From assembly GCA_030039775.1 (NCBI GenBank), contig JASHUX010000279.1, positions 1-14,228 of the forward strand: a DNA stretch of 14,228 nt. Reading direction: 5' to 3'. The first letter of the stretch is position 1; the number at the start of each line of letters is the position of its first letter. Under the pieces are notes generated by a model. The model worked only from the letters and a program-made list of their open reading frames with translations, ran no database searches and was not told the origin of the DNA. The position numbers and the translations under genes were made by a program. Shown here one piece after another: positions 7,829-14,228 of the stretch. The DNA comes from Alphaproteobacteria bacterium. GTDB lineage: Bacteria; Pseudomonadota; Alphaproteobacteria; ATCC43930; CGMCC-115725.

Positions 7829-8685
7829 CCGCGATCGCCGAAATGTCGCCGGAGACGCTGAAGGCCCAGATCCGCGATAAGGTACAGTCGGCGGGTTCGT
7901 CCTTCTATTGGGCGATGCGTCTCCTTCCGGCCGCCCGGCGGGACGCAATGTTCGCAATTTATGCCTACTGTCGCGAGGTCGACGACATCGCCGACAGCGA
8001 CGTGTCGCCGGCGATGAAACAGGCCGGTCTTGCCAGTTGGCGCACGGAAGTGGCGGCGATCTTCGCGGGCCGGCCGAAGACGGCGCTGGGCAAGGTTTTG
8101 GCCGATCTGGTGCCGACGTACAACTTACGTCAGTCCGATTTCATCGCCATCATCGACGGCATGCAGATGGACGCCGTCGCCGACATCCGGGCGCCGAGCA
8201 TGGCCGACCTCGATCTTTATTGCGATCGGGTTGCGAGTGCGGTGGGACGATTGTCGGTTCATATCTTCGGCGACGACAGTCCGGCGGCGGGGCGCGTCGC
8301 GCATCATCTTGGACGTGCCCTGCAGCTTACGAACATCCTGCGCGACGTGGTTGAGGACGGCCAACGCGGTCGCCTGTATTTACCCAAGGAATTGCTGCGG
8401 GCTCATGGCATCGACGCCACTGATCCGGCGGTGGTGTTGCGTGAGCCGATTTTGCCGCTGGTCTGCGACGATCTCGCCGCCATCGCGGATCACCATTTCG
8501 CCAATGCGGAACAGGCGATGCGCGAATGCTCCCGCCGCGCCATGCGGCCGGCGGCGGTCATGCGGGCCGTCTACCAAGACCTGCTCCGGCGCTTGCATGC
8601 GGCGGGATGGCGCGATTTGGCACAGCCGGTGAAGGTGCCGGCCGTGGTCAAATTGCTGCTCGCGTTGCGCTTTGGCTTAATGTGA
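7825..8685 (+). CDS. hpnD: Presqualene diphosphate synthase HpnD
   Basis: HpnD joins two farnesyl diphosphates head-to-head to presqualene diphosphate. The protein has 286 residues starting at GTG 7825, chosen because GGGAG at 7814-7818 lies seven bases upstream and the GTG overlaps the hpnC TGA as GTGA; ATG 7843 is an alternative six codons later. Family motifs are clear: SSFYWAMRLLP (25-35), YCREVDDIAD (48-57) with the first aspartate-rich site, and LQLTNILRDVVEDGQRGRLYLP (166-187) with the second. The C-terminus ending in LLLALRFGLM is also typical. Its stop shares GTGA with hpnE, making hpnC-D-E a translationally coupled set whose products act in series. Confidence 0.95.
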   Translation: MTAIAEMSPETLKAQIRDKVQSAGSSFYWAMRLLPAARRDAMFAIYAYCREVDDIADSDVSPAMKQAGLASWRTEVAAIFAGRPKTALGKVLADLVPTYNLRQSDFIAIIDGMQMDAVADIRAPSMADLDLYCDRVASAVGRLSVHIFGDDSPAAGRVAHHLGRALQLTNILRDVVEDGQRGRLYLPKELLRAHGIDATDPAVVLREPILPLVCDDLAAIADHHFANAEQAMRECSRRAMRPAAVMRAVYQDLLRRLHAAGWRDLAQPVKVPAVVKLLLALRFGLM

Positions 8686-9932
8686 CGCGTTTCCGTCACG
8701 TTCATATCGTCGGCGCTGGATTGGCGGGGCTCGCGGCGGCCGTTCGCTTGACCGAAGCCGGCATCTCCGTCGCCGTGCACGAGGCCGCACCGCAGGCCGG
8801 CGGGCGTTGCCGTTCCTATTTCGATGCAACGCTCGGCTGCCGCATCGACAACGGCAACCATCTGCTGGTGACGGGAAACACGGCGGCGATGGCCTATCTC
8901 GACGCCATCGACGCGCGCGGTGCGTTGTTGGGGCCTGACGACGCGCGTTACGCCTTCCTCGATCTCGGCAACGGCGAGCGCTGGACGTTCCGGCCGAACG
9001 CCGGCCGCGTGCCGTGGTGGCTGCTCCAGCCGTCGCGCCGAATTCCCGGCGTGCGCCTTCGGGACTATGGTCAAGGCGCGCGGCTCATGCGCGCCGACGC
9101 GGACGACGTCGTGACCGACCTGTTGCCGCCTGATACGACAATCTATCGCCGGCTTTGGCTGCCTCTCGCGAACGCGGCGCTCAATACCGAGCCGCAACAT
9201 GGCTCGGCTGTCCTGTTGGCGCGGGTATTACGGGAGACCTTCGGCGCCGGCGGCGGCGCCTGCCGTCCGTTGGTGCCGCGCGAGGGTTTGTCGGAGAGCT
9301 TGATCGATCCGGCGCTGGCAATGCTAGCCAGACGAGGCGCATCGGTGCGCTTCGGCCGGCTGCTGCGCGCGCTCGACATGAGCGGCGACACGATCACCGC
9401 CCTGCGTTTTGAGGATGGCGACGAAGCGGTTGCCGACGGTCAAGCAATCGTCCTTGCCGTCCCGCCTGCGGTCGCGTCGCGATTGTTGCCCGGGATCGAC
9501 GCACCTGACGATTTTCGGTCGATCCTCAATGCGCATTTCGGCGTTCATCCTCCGCAGGACTCACCCTTGTTTGTCGGGTTGATCGGGGGCACGGCGGAAT
9601 GGGTGTTCCGGAAGCGCGAGGTATTGTCGGTGACTGTCAGCGCGGCGGATCGCTTCATGGACACGCCTGCCGCCGAGCTCGCCCCGCTACTTTGGCGCGA
9701 TGTCTGCCGGGCGTATGATCTCGGCGATCGGGATATGCCGCGGTGGCAGATCGTGAAGGAACGCCGCGCCACGTTCGCGGCCACGCCGGAGCAGCAGCGC
9801 AAACGGCCGTTGCCGCGCACGAAATGGCGCAATTTGGTGCTGGGGGGCGACTGGACGGATACGGGATTGCCCGCCACGATCGAGGGCGCCGTCCGGTCGG
9901 GGTTTGCGGCAGCCGATCTGCTCGCAGGGTAG
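8682..9932 (+). CDS. hpnE: Hydroxysqualene dehydroxylase HpnE (squalene-associated FAD-dependent desaturase family)
   Basis: HpnE is an FAD-dependent amine-oxidase/phytoene-desaturase-fold protein that reductively removes the hydroxyl of hydroxysqualene to yield squalene. The protein has 416 residues from GTG 8682, which overlaps the hpnD stop in GTGA; upstream codons in that frame lie inside hpnD. The dinucleotide-binding motif HIVGAGLAGLAAAVRL is at 8-23, followed by the acidic strand end at VAVHEAAPQAGGRC. The C-terminal FAD-contact motif is GGDWTDTGLPATIEGAVRSG, about 15-35 residues before the end. Length matches the family. It is the last gene of the overlapped run; 80 bp of non-coding DNA separates it from hpnG. 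Confidence 0.95.
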   Translation: MTRFRHVHIVGAGLAGLAAAVRLTEAGISVAVHEAAPQAGGRCRSYFDATLGCRIDNGNHLLVTGNTAAMAYLDAIDARGALLGPDDARYAFLDLGNGERWTFRPNAGRVPWWLLQPSRRIPGVRLRDYGQGARLMRADADDVVTDLLPPDTTIYRRLWLPLANAALNTEPQHGSAVLLARVLRETFGAGGGACRPLVPREGLSESLIDPALAMLARRGASVRFGRLLRALDMSGDTITALRFEDGDEAVADGQAIVLAVPPAVASRLLPGIDAPDDFRSILNAHFGVHPPQDSPLFVGLIGGTAEWVFRKREVLSVTVSAADRFMDTPAAELAPLLWRDVCRAYDLGDRDMPRWQIVKERRATFAATPEQQRKRPLPRTKWRNLVLGGDWTDTGLPATIEGAVRSGFAAADLLAG

Positions 9933-10012
9933 CGCACCGCGTATCGAACGCCTCGGCTTGTCGCGAGGCAAACTCATTGCTATTTTGCGTTGCCACGGAT
10001 CGTTGGAGTTCG
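9933..10012 (+). other. hpnE-hpnG intergenic spacer where shc/hpnF would commonly lie
   Basis: Only 80 bp separate hpnE and hpnG. The spacer has no coding potential and no recognisable remnant of squalene-hopene cyclase. A hairpin is possible: GCCTCG (9950-9955) pairs perfectly with CGAGGC (9964-9969) around an 8-nt loop. It lacks an adjacent T tract, so it is not a convincing terminator. Confidence 0.5.
9958..9986 (+). promoter_or_regulatory. Candidate sigma-70-type promoter for hpnG
   Basis: TTGTCG (9958-9963) and TATTTT (9981-9986) match the -35 and -10 consensus at four of six positions each, with the optimal 17-bp spacing. Initiation near 9993 would give a leader of about 20 nt before the hpnG ATG. 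The -35 overlaps the loop of the hairpin in the same spacer. If real, hpnG can be expressed apart from hpnA-E. Confidence 0.4.
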
Positions 10013-10684
10013 ATGAGCACGATTGTTGTCACCGGCCTTGAGATAGAAGCACGGATCGCGCGCCGGGCAGGCCTGCGAGCCCTTGTTGTCGGCGGCAAGC
10101 CGGAGAAACGTGCCGCTACCATCGCCGATGCGATCGCCGCGGGTGCCACGGGTCTGATCAGCTTCGGCATTGCGGGTGGCCTTGACCCCAAGCTCGTTCC
10201 GGGCACGGTCCTGCTTCCCGAAACAGTCCACACGGATCGAGGCGAGACATTCGTCGCGGACGAAAAGTGGCGGCGACGCCTCATGGCGCAGATTCCGAGC
10301 GCGATCCCGGGCGCGATCTACGGCGGAGAAGCGGTGGTTTCACGCGTCTCGGATAAGCGGATACTGTTTGGCCGCACCAAGGCGCTCGCCGTCGACCTTG
10401 AAAGCGGTCCAGTTGCGCGCGCGGCGACGGCGGCAGGAATCCCGTTCATTGTTTTGCGTTCCGTTGCGGATCCCGCGCATCGCAACCTTCCTCACGCCGC
10501 GGTCTTGGGTTTGAACGACAAGGGCAGGGTGGCATACGGCGCCGTGTTCGGTCAGATGGTGCGAAATCTGCACCAATTGCCGGCGTTGCTTTTCACCGCG
10601 ATGGAAACCCGGCGCGCGCTGACGGCGATGCATGCGATCGCGGAACCGGCACCGGGCTTCCACGCCGTACCGGTCAAGACCTGA
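10013..10684 (+). CDS. hpnG: Hopanoid-associated phosphorylase HpnG (nucleoside phosphorylase superfamily)
   Basis: HpnG-type enzymes remove adenine from adenosylhopane by phosphorolysis on the way to ribosylhopane and bacteriohopanetetrol. The protein has 223 residues from ATG 10013, set by a GGAG Shine-Dalgarno six bases upstream (ttGGAGttcg before ATG); upstream codons in the frame lie in hpnE. The nucleosidase/phosphorylase fold is visible as LISFGIAGGLDPKLVPGTVLLPE (48-70), the ligand-binding AVDLESGPVARAA (126-138, matching the DMES site of MTA/PNP enzymes) and the base-contact segment LRSVADPAHRNLP (148-160) with D153. Its substrate-making partner hpnH and the cyclase shc are not in this window. 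A generic MTA/SAH nucleosidase is the alternative, but neighbours and sequence favour HpnG. Confidence 0.9.
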   Translation: MSTIVVTGLEIEARIARRAGLRALVVGGKPEKRAATIADAIAAGATGLISFGIAGGLDPKLVPGTVLLPETVHTDRGETFVADEKWRRRLMAQIPSAIPGAIYGGEAVVSRVSDKRILFGRTKALAVDLESGPVARAATAAGIPFIVLRSVADPAHRNLPHAAVLGLNDKGRVAYGAVFGQMVRNLHQLPALLFTAMETRRALTAMHAIAEPAPGFHAVPVKT

Positions 10685-10700
10685 AGCGCCACGAGCGAAC

Positions 10701-10717
10701 CGCGGTCGTTCACCGCG
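10701..10717 (+). other. Short GC-rich hairpin between hpnG and the MFS gene
   Basis: CGCGGT (10701-10706) and ACCGCG (10712-10717) form a perfect 6-bp stem with a 5-nt loop, 16 bp after the hpnG stop. No run of T follows, so an intrinsic terminator is not supported. It could be a weak attenuator or mRNA 3'-end structure. A 10-bp palindrome, CCTATATAGG (10736-10745), lies just before the next start codon. Confidence 0.3.
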
Positions 10718-10749
10718 ACGCCATCGGCGAATTCCCCTATATAGGCGCC

Positions 10750-12291
10750 ATGAGTTCGTCCGATTTCGCGGCTGAATCGGCCGTCAGCCGTGCCGAGCTG
10801 CGCTTGGTTTATACCGGTTTGATGATGGTGATCGGGCTCGGCGCGCTCGATCAAAGCATCGTCGCAACCGCTTTGCCCCGGATCGTCGGCGATCTAGGCG
10901 GCATCACGCGTCTGTCGTGGGTCGTCACCGCGTACGTGCTGACCTCGACCGCGACCATGCCGCTCTACGGCAAGCTCAGCGATCAGTATGGCCGCAAGCC
11001 GATGATCTACGTTGCGGTCGGCGTTTTTTTGCTTGGCTCGGCGCTGAGCGGCCTGTCGCAGAGCATGACACAGCTCATCCTGTTCCGCGCGGTCCAGGGT
11101 CTGGGTGCGGGCGGGTTTTTGCCTTTGGCACAAATTACCATCGGCGATCTCGTCTCGATGCGGCGGCGCGGCCGTTACCAAGGATTGTTCGCGTCGATCT
11201 TTGCCGCTAGCTCTGTCGCGGGCCCGGTGATCGGCGGCGTCATCACCGACTGGCTGTCGTGGCATTGGATTTTTTACGTCAACATACCGTTCGGTGCGCT
11301 GGCGATGGGCATGATCACCGTCGCGCTGCACCGGCCCCAAGTTCGGCGCGGCAGGCGCATCGACTATTGGGGCGCGATCCTGCTGACGACCGCGACCACG
11401 CTCTTGCTGCTGGCGTTAAGTCTCGGCGGCAATGCCTATTCATGGGGTTCGCCGGAGATTCTGGGTTTTGCGCTGGCAACTTTGATTGCCGGGATTCTCT
11501 TTGTGATCCGCGAACGGTTGGCGCCGGAGCCGATCCTGCCGTTGCATCTCTTCACCAACCGCGTGTTCGTGATTGCTTGCCTGGTTCTCAGCCTGACCTT
11601 CATGGGCATGATGGGCGCAGGCACGTTTTTCCCGGTATTCTTCCAGCTTGTGCTCGGTGTGGCGCCCGCCAACTCCGGTTTGCTCAGCGGCCCCTTCATG
11701 CTGGGCATCGTCGTGTCGTCCTCCATCGGCGGCCGCCTGGTGGCGCGCACCGGCCGCTACAAGCCGTTTCAGATCGTCGGGGTTAGCACCGCGCTTTGCG
11801 CGTATATCGCGTTGACCGCGGGTGCCTGGTTCGGTGGGGGCATTCCGGCGATCGAGCCGGCGCTGATCGTCCTCGGCCTGGGCCTCGGCCTTGTGACGCC
11901 GAACATGACCATCGCGGTGCAAAATGCGCTCGGCCGCGAGGATATGGGGGTTGGGACGGCGACCTCGGCGTTCTTCCGGTCGCTGGGCGGCGTGATCGGC
12001 GTGGCCGGATCGGGCGCGATCATGTCGGCCCAATTGCGGGCGCAGCTTGCCCTCGGTCCCAATCAGGACGTCAGTGCGGCCTTGAAAGGGGGATTGGAGC
12101 AGCTTCGGGTGTTATCCGGTGGTGCCCACGAGGCCGCCGTCGCGATCTATCGTCACGCGCTGGCCATGACCTTTTTGGCCGATATTTTCGTCATTGGGAC
12201 CGCCCTCGTGGTGCTGTTTTTCTTGCCGGAACTGCCGCTGCGCTCGTTCCGTGGGCACTCTGCGCCGCCGAGAACGGCGGAAGCCGACTGA
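10750..12291 (+). CDS. MFS drug-efflux-type transporter, DHA2 family (EmrB/QacA-like)
   Basis: This is a 513-residue integral membrane protein with the length and hydrophobic pattern of 14-TM DHA2 proton-coupled exporters. Diagnostic motifs are LDQSIVATALPRI (33-45 region) in TM1, motif A GKLSDQYGRKP (74-84) between TM2 and TM3, RAVQGLGAGG (113-122), and the antiporter motif C region SSVAGPVIGG (154-163) followed by WHWIFYVNIPFG (171-182). Start is ATG 10750, with only a weak AGG a few bases upstream. Substrate is unknown; family members export lipophilic drugs, dyes or fatty acids. It lies 65 bp after hpnG on the same strand, so co-transcription is possible, but a hopanoid link would be inference only. 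No EmrA-type adaptor adjoins it. Confidence 0.9.
   Translation: MSSSDFAAESAVSRAELRLVYTGLMMVIGLGALDQSIVATALPRIVGDLGGITRLSWVVTAYVLTSTATMPLYGKLSDQYGRKPMIYVAVGVFLLGSALSGLSQSMTQLILFRAVQGLGAGGFLPLAQITIGDLVSMRRRGRYQGLFASIFAASSVAGPVIGGVITDWLSWHWIFYVNIPFGALAMGMITVALHRPQVRRGRRIDYWGAILLTTATTLLLLALSLGGNAYSWGSPEILGFALATLIAGILFVIRERLAPEPILPLHLFTNRVFVIACLVLSLTFMGMMGAGTFFPVFFQLVLGVAPANSGLLSGPFMLGIVVSSSIGGRLVARTGRYKPFQIVGVSTALCAYIALTAGAWFGGGIPAIEPALIVLGLGLGLVTPNMTIAVQNALGREDMGVGTATSAFFRSLGGVIGVAGSGAIMSAQLRAQLALGPNQDVSAALKGGLEQLRVLSGGAHEAAVAIYRHALAMTFLADIFVIGTALVVLFFLPELPLRSFRGHSAPPRTAEAD
12265..12280 (+). terminator. Possible weak terminator hairpin at the end of the MFS gene
   Basis: CCGCCG (12265-12270) and CGGCGG (12275-12280) form a perfect 6-bp stem with an AGAA tetraloop, inside the last codons of the MFS gene. 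The nearest T run (TTTTTT, about 12310-12315) is some 30 bases downstream, too far for a classical Rho-independent terminator, so confidence is low. Confidence 0.25.
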
Positions 12292-12330
12292 AGCCCTTTC
12301 CATTGCCCATTTTTTGTGCGAATAGCCTGT

Positions 12331-12365
12331 TTTCCCGGCGGCGGAAAGCCGCTAGGTTCGGGAAA
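12331..12365. repeat. Imperfect inverted repeat upstream of the glnB promoter
   Basis: TTTCCCG (12331-12337) is the exact reverse complement of CGGGAAA (12359-12365). Nested directly inside, GCGGC (12338-12342) pairs with GCCGC (12348-12352) around a GGAAA loop, leaving a 6-nt bulge (12353-12358) on one side. It ends 15 bp before the -24 element. It may be a protein-binding site or an RNA structure closing the MFS transcript; it is not followed by T residues. Confidence 0.4.
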
Positions 12366-12380
12366 TCGACGGTGCAGCAC

Positions 12381-12396
12381 TGGCACGGCTCATGCT
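12381..12396 (+). promoter_or_regulatory. Sigma-54 (RpoN) -24/-12 promoter for glnB-glnA
   Basis: TGGCACGGCTCATGCT carries the -24 element TGGCACG and a -12 element ATGCT (consensus TTGCW), with the invariant GG (12382-12383) and GC (12394-12395) separated by exactly 10 bp as sigma-54 requires. It lies about 60 bp before the glnB start. The context, a PII gene followed by glutamine synthetase, is a classic NtrC/RpoN target. I did not find a convincing pair of NtrC sites upstream. Confidence 0.75.
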
Positions 12397-12399
12397 TAA

Positions 12400-12795
<396 letters not shown>

Positions 12796-12892
12796 TCGAA
12801 CGGCGGTTCCGCTTGAATGAGATGTGGGGTTAACGGGGCCGCCGAGCGGTTTCGGGGGAATTGAACAATCTACGAGAGACAGGAAAGAGACG
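12796..12892 (+). promoter_or_regulatory. glnB-glnA intergenic leader with glnA ribosome binding site
   Basis: This 97-bp spacer contains only short, weak hairpins (for example GCGG-TT-CCGC near its start) and no convincing terminator, compatible with a glnBA transcript. An AGGAAAGAGACG segment ending at 12892 provides a strong Shine-Dalgarno for glnA. A second promoter for glnA alone was not clearly seen. Confidence 0.4.
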
Positions 12893-14228
12893 ATGTCCGA
12901 TATCGATAAAGTCATGGCCATGATCAAGGAACACGACGTCAAATACGTCGATTTCCGGTTCACCGACCCACGCGGCAAGTGGCAGCACCTGGCCCACGCG
13001 ATTCGTACCATCACGCCGGACTTTCTTGCCGGCGGCGTAATGTTCGACGGCTCGTCGATCGCGGGCTGGAAGGTCATCAACGACAGCGACATGGTGCTGA
13101 TGCCGGACTGCGCTACCGCGACGCTCGACCCGTTTGCAGCCCAGACGTCGCTCATCATTTTCTGCGACGTGCACGAACCGGGCACCGGCCAACCCTATGG
13201 GCGAGATCCGCGCTCGATCGCGAAGAAGGCCGAGGGTTACCTGAAATCGTCGGGCGTCGGCGATGTCGCGTATTTCGGTCCCGAGGCCGAGTTCTTCATC
13301 TTTGACGAGGTTCGCTACAAGAATGCGATGAATATGTCGTATTACGAGATCGCGTCCGACGAGGGCCCGTACTCGAGCGACCTGAAACTTCCAGACGGCA
13401 ACAGCGGCCATCGCCCGCCGATCAAAGGCGGCTATTTCCCGGTGCCGCCGGAAGACGCGCAGGCCGACATTCGCGCCGAGATGCTTTCGGTCATGGGCGA
13501 GATGGGCCTCAAGATCGAAAAGCATCATCACGAAGTTGCGCCGTCGCAAGCTGAATTAGGGGCCGAATTTAACACGCTGACGCTGACCGCCGACGGCATG
13601 CAGATCTACAAGTACGTGTCGAAGATGGTCGCGGCGCAATACGGCAAGACCGTCACGTTCATGCCGAAGCCGATCAAGGGCGACAACGGTTCGGGCATGC
13701 ACGTGCATCAGTCGGTATGGAAGGGCGAGAAACCGCTGTTCGCCGGCTCGGGCTATGCCGACCTGTCCGACTTCGCGCTCTATTATATCGGCGGCATCAT
13801 CAAGCACGCCAAGGCGATCAACGCCTTCACCAATCCTACTACCAACAGCTACAAGCGCCTTATTCCGGGCTTCGAGGCGCCGGTGCTGCTGGCCTATTCG
13901 TCAAAGAACCGGTCGGCGTCCTGCCGCATTCCTTACGTGTCGAGCCCTAAGGCGAAGCGCGTCGAGGTGCGGTTCCCGGATCCCGCCGCCAATCCTTATC
14001 TCGGCTTTGCGGCGATGCTGATGGCTGGCATAGACGGTGTGCAAAACAAGATCCATCCGGGCGACCCAATCGATAAGAACCTCTATGACCTACCGCCGGA
14101 GGAATTGAAAGAAGTTCCGACCGTATGCGGTTCGCTGCGCGAAGCGGTGGAGCATATGCGGGCGGATCACGCGTTCCTGACCAGGGGCGACGTGTTCTCC
14201 AAGGATTTCATCGAGAGCTACATCGAGC
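12893..14228 (+). CDS. glnA: Glutamine synthetase type I, 3' end cut off by window edge
   Basis: GlnA makes glutamine from glutamate, ammonia and ATP; it is a dodecameric cytoplasmic enzyme. From ATG 12893 the frame stays open for 445 codons to the window end, where ESYIE aligns about 24 residues before the usual C-terminus of this ~469-residue family. Signatures in order: [10 protein letters not shown] (23-32), [10 protein letters not shown] (50-59), the ATP/metal region [11 protein letters not shown] (128-138), [13 protein letters not shown] (211-223), [18 protein letters not shown] (257-274), [13 protein letters not shown] (318-330) and [15 protein letters not shown] (356-370). Y398 in NLYDLPPEE is the adenylylation tyrosine, so GlnE control is expected, fitting the adjacent PII gene. 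An AGGAAAG Shine-Dalgarno sets the start. No defects seen. Confidence 0.97.
   Translation, partial: MSDIDKVMAMIKEHDVKYVDFRFTDPRGKWQHLAHAIRTITPDFLAGGVMFDGSSIAGWKVINDSDMVLMPDCATATLDPFAAQTSLIIFCDVHEPGTGQPYGRDPRSIAKKAEGYLKSSGVGDVAYFGPEAEFFIFDEVRYKNAMNMSYYEIASDEGPYSSDLKLPDGNSGHRPPIKGGYFPVPPEDAQADIRAEMLSVMGEMGLKIEKHHHEVAPSQAELGAEFNTLTLTADGMQIYKYVSKMVAAQYGKTVTFMPKPIKGDNGSGMHVHQSVWKGEKPLFAGSGYADLSDFALYYIGGIIKHAKAINAFTNPTTNSYKRLIPGFEAPVLLAYSSKNRSASCRIPYVSSPKAKRVEVRFPDPAANPYLGFAAMLMAGIDGVQNKIHPGDPIDKNLYDLPPEELKEVPTVCGSLREAVEHMRADHAFLTRGDVFSKDFIESYIE

Noticed and set aside
6962..8685. hpnC and hpnD as a recent tandem gene duplication
   Set aside because: Both belong to the squalene/phytoene synthase family, but their motifs and lengths match the two long-diverged HpnC and HpnD subfamilies.
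10736..10745. CCTATATAGG palindrome before the MFS start as an operator or -10 box
   Set aside because: Only 10 bp, and the nearest -35-like hexamer (TTCACC at 10709-10714) is 23 bp away, too far for a sigma-70 promoter; no second copy seen.
12830..13549. Minus-strand open frame of 239 codons opposite the glnA 5' half
   Set aside because: Antisense to highly conserved glutamine synthetase sequence, no domain recognised.

Overview
The window is GC-rich, densely coding chromosomal DNA. Its gene content is bacterial hopanoid synthesis (hpnA-E, hpnG), the MEP-pathway gene dxr, and a PII / type I glutamine synthetase pair behind a sigma-54-type promoter. This points to an alphaproteobacterium, possibly a Rhodospirillales-like or related soil or aquatic lineage. 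That placement is inferred from gene content and protein style; no rRNA or tRNA is present to confirm it. No insertion sequence, phage gene, CRISPR array or RNA gene was seen.

Layout. (1) 1-3545, minus strand: a compact three-gene operon read from right to left. It encodes a ThDP-dependent acetolactate-synthase-like enzyme (1725-3545), a single-domain cobalamin-independent methionine-synthase-like protein (485-1714) and a zinc-less quinone oxidoreductase-like protein cut by the window edge (1-459). Gaps are 10 and 25 bp. The joint function is unknown. (2) 3546-3694: a 149-bp divergent intergenic region with a plausible sigma-70 promoter facing right. (3) 3695-9932, plus strand: dxr-hpnA-hpnB-hpnC-hpnD-hpnE, six genes in which every junction overlaps; four of the five overlaps are 4-bp GTGA or ATGA. 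(4) 10013-10684: hpnG, 80 bp after hpnE, with its own Shine-Dalgarno and a candidate promoter. (5) 10750-12291: a 14-TM-type DHA2 family MFS exporter. (6) 12292-12456: a 165-bp regulatory region with a large inverted repeat and a sigma-54 -24/-12 element. (7) 12457-14228: glnB (PII) and glnA (glutamine synthetase I, missing about its last 24 residues at the window edge).

How it works together. Dxr commits carbon to isoprenoids. HpnD and HpnC condense farnesyl diphosphate through presqualene diphosphate to hydroxysqualene, and HpnE reduces this to squalene. HpnG acts later, on adenosylhopane. HpnA and HpnB are the usual cluster companions, presumably for side-chain or sugar chemistry. Squalene-hopene cyclase (shc/hpnF), which commonly sits between hpnE and hpnG, is absent here, as is hpnH, so the cyclisation and adenosyl-transfer genes must be elsewhere if hopanoids are made. 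The glnBA block is a separate nitrogen-assimilation unit.

The window is mostly recognisable biology. The points most worth a second look are dxr translationally coupled to the hopanoid genes, the shc-less gap with a new promoter for hpnG, and the uncharacterised ThDP / MetE-like / quinone-oxidoreductase operon.
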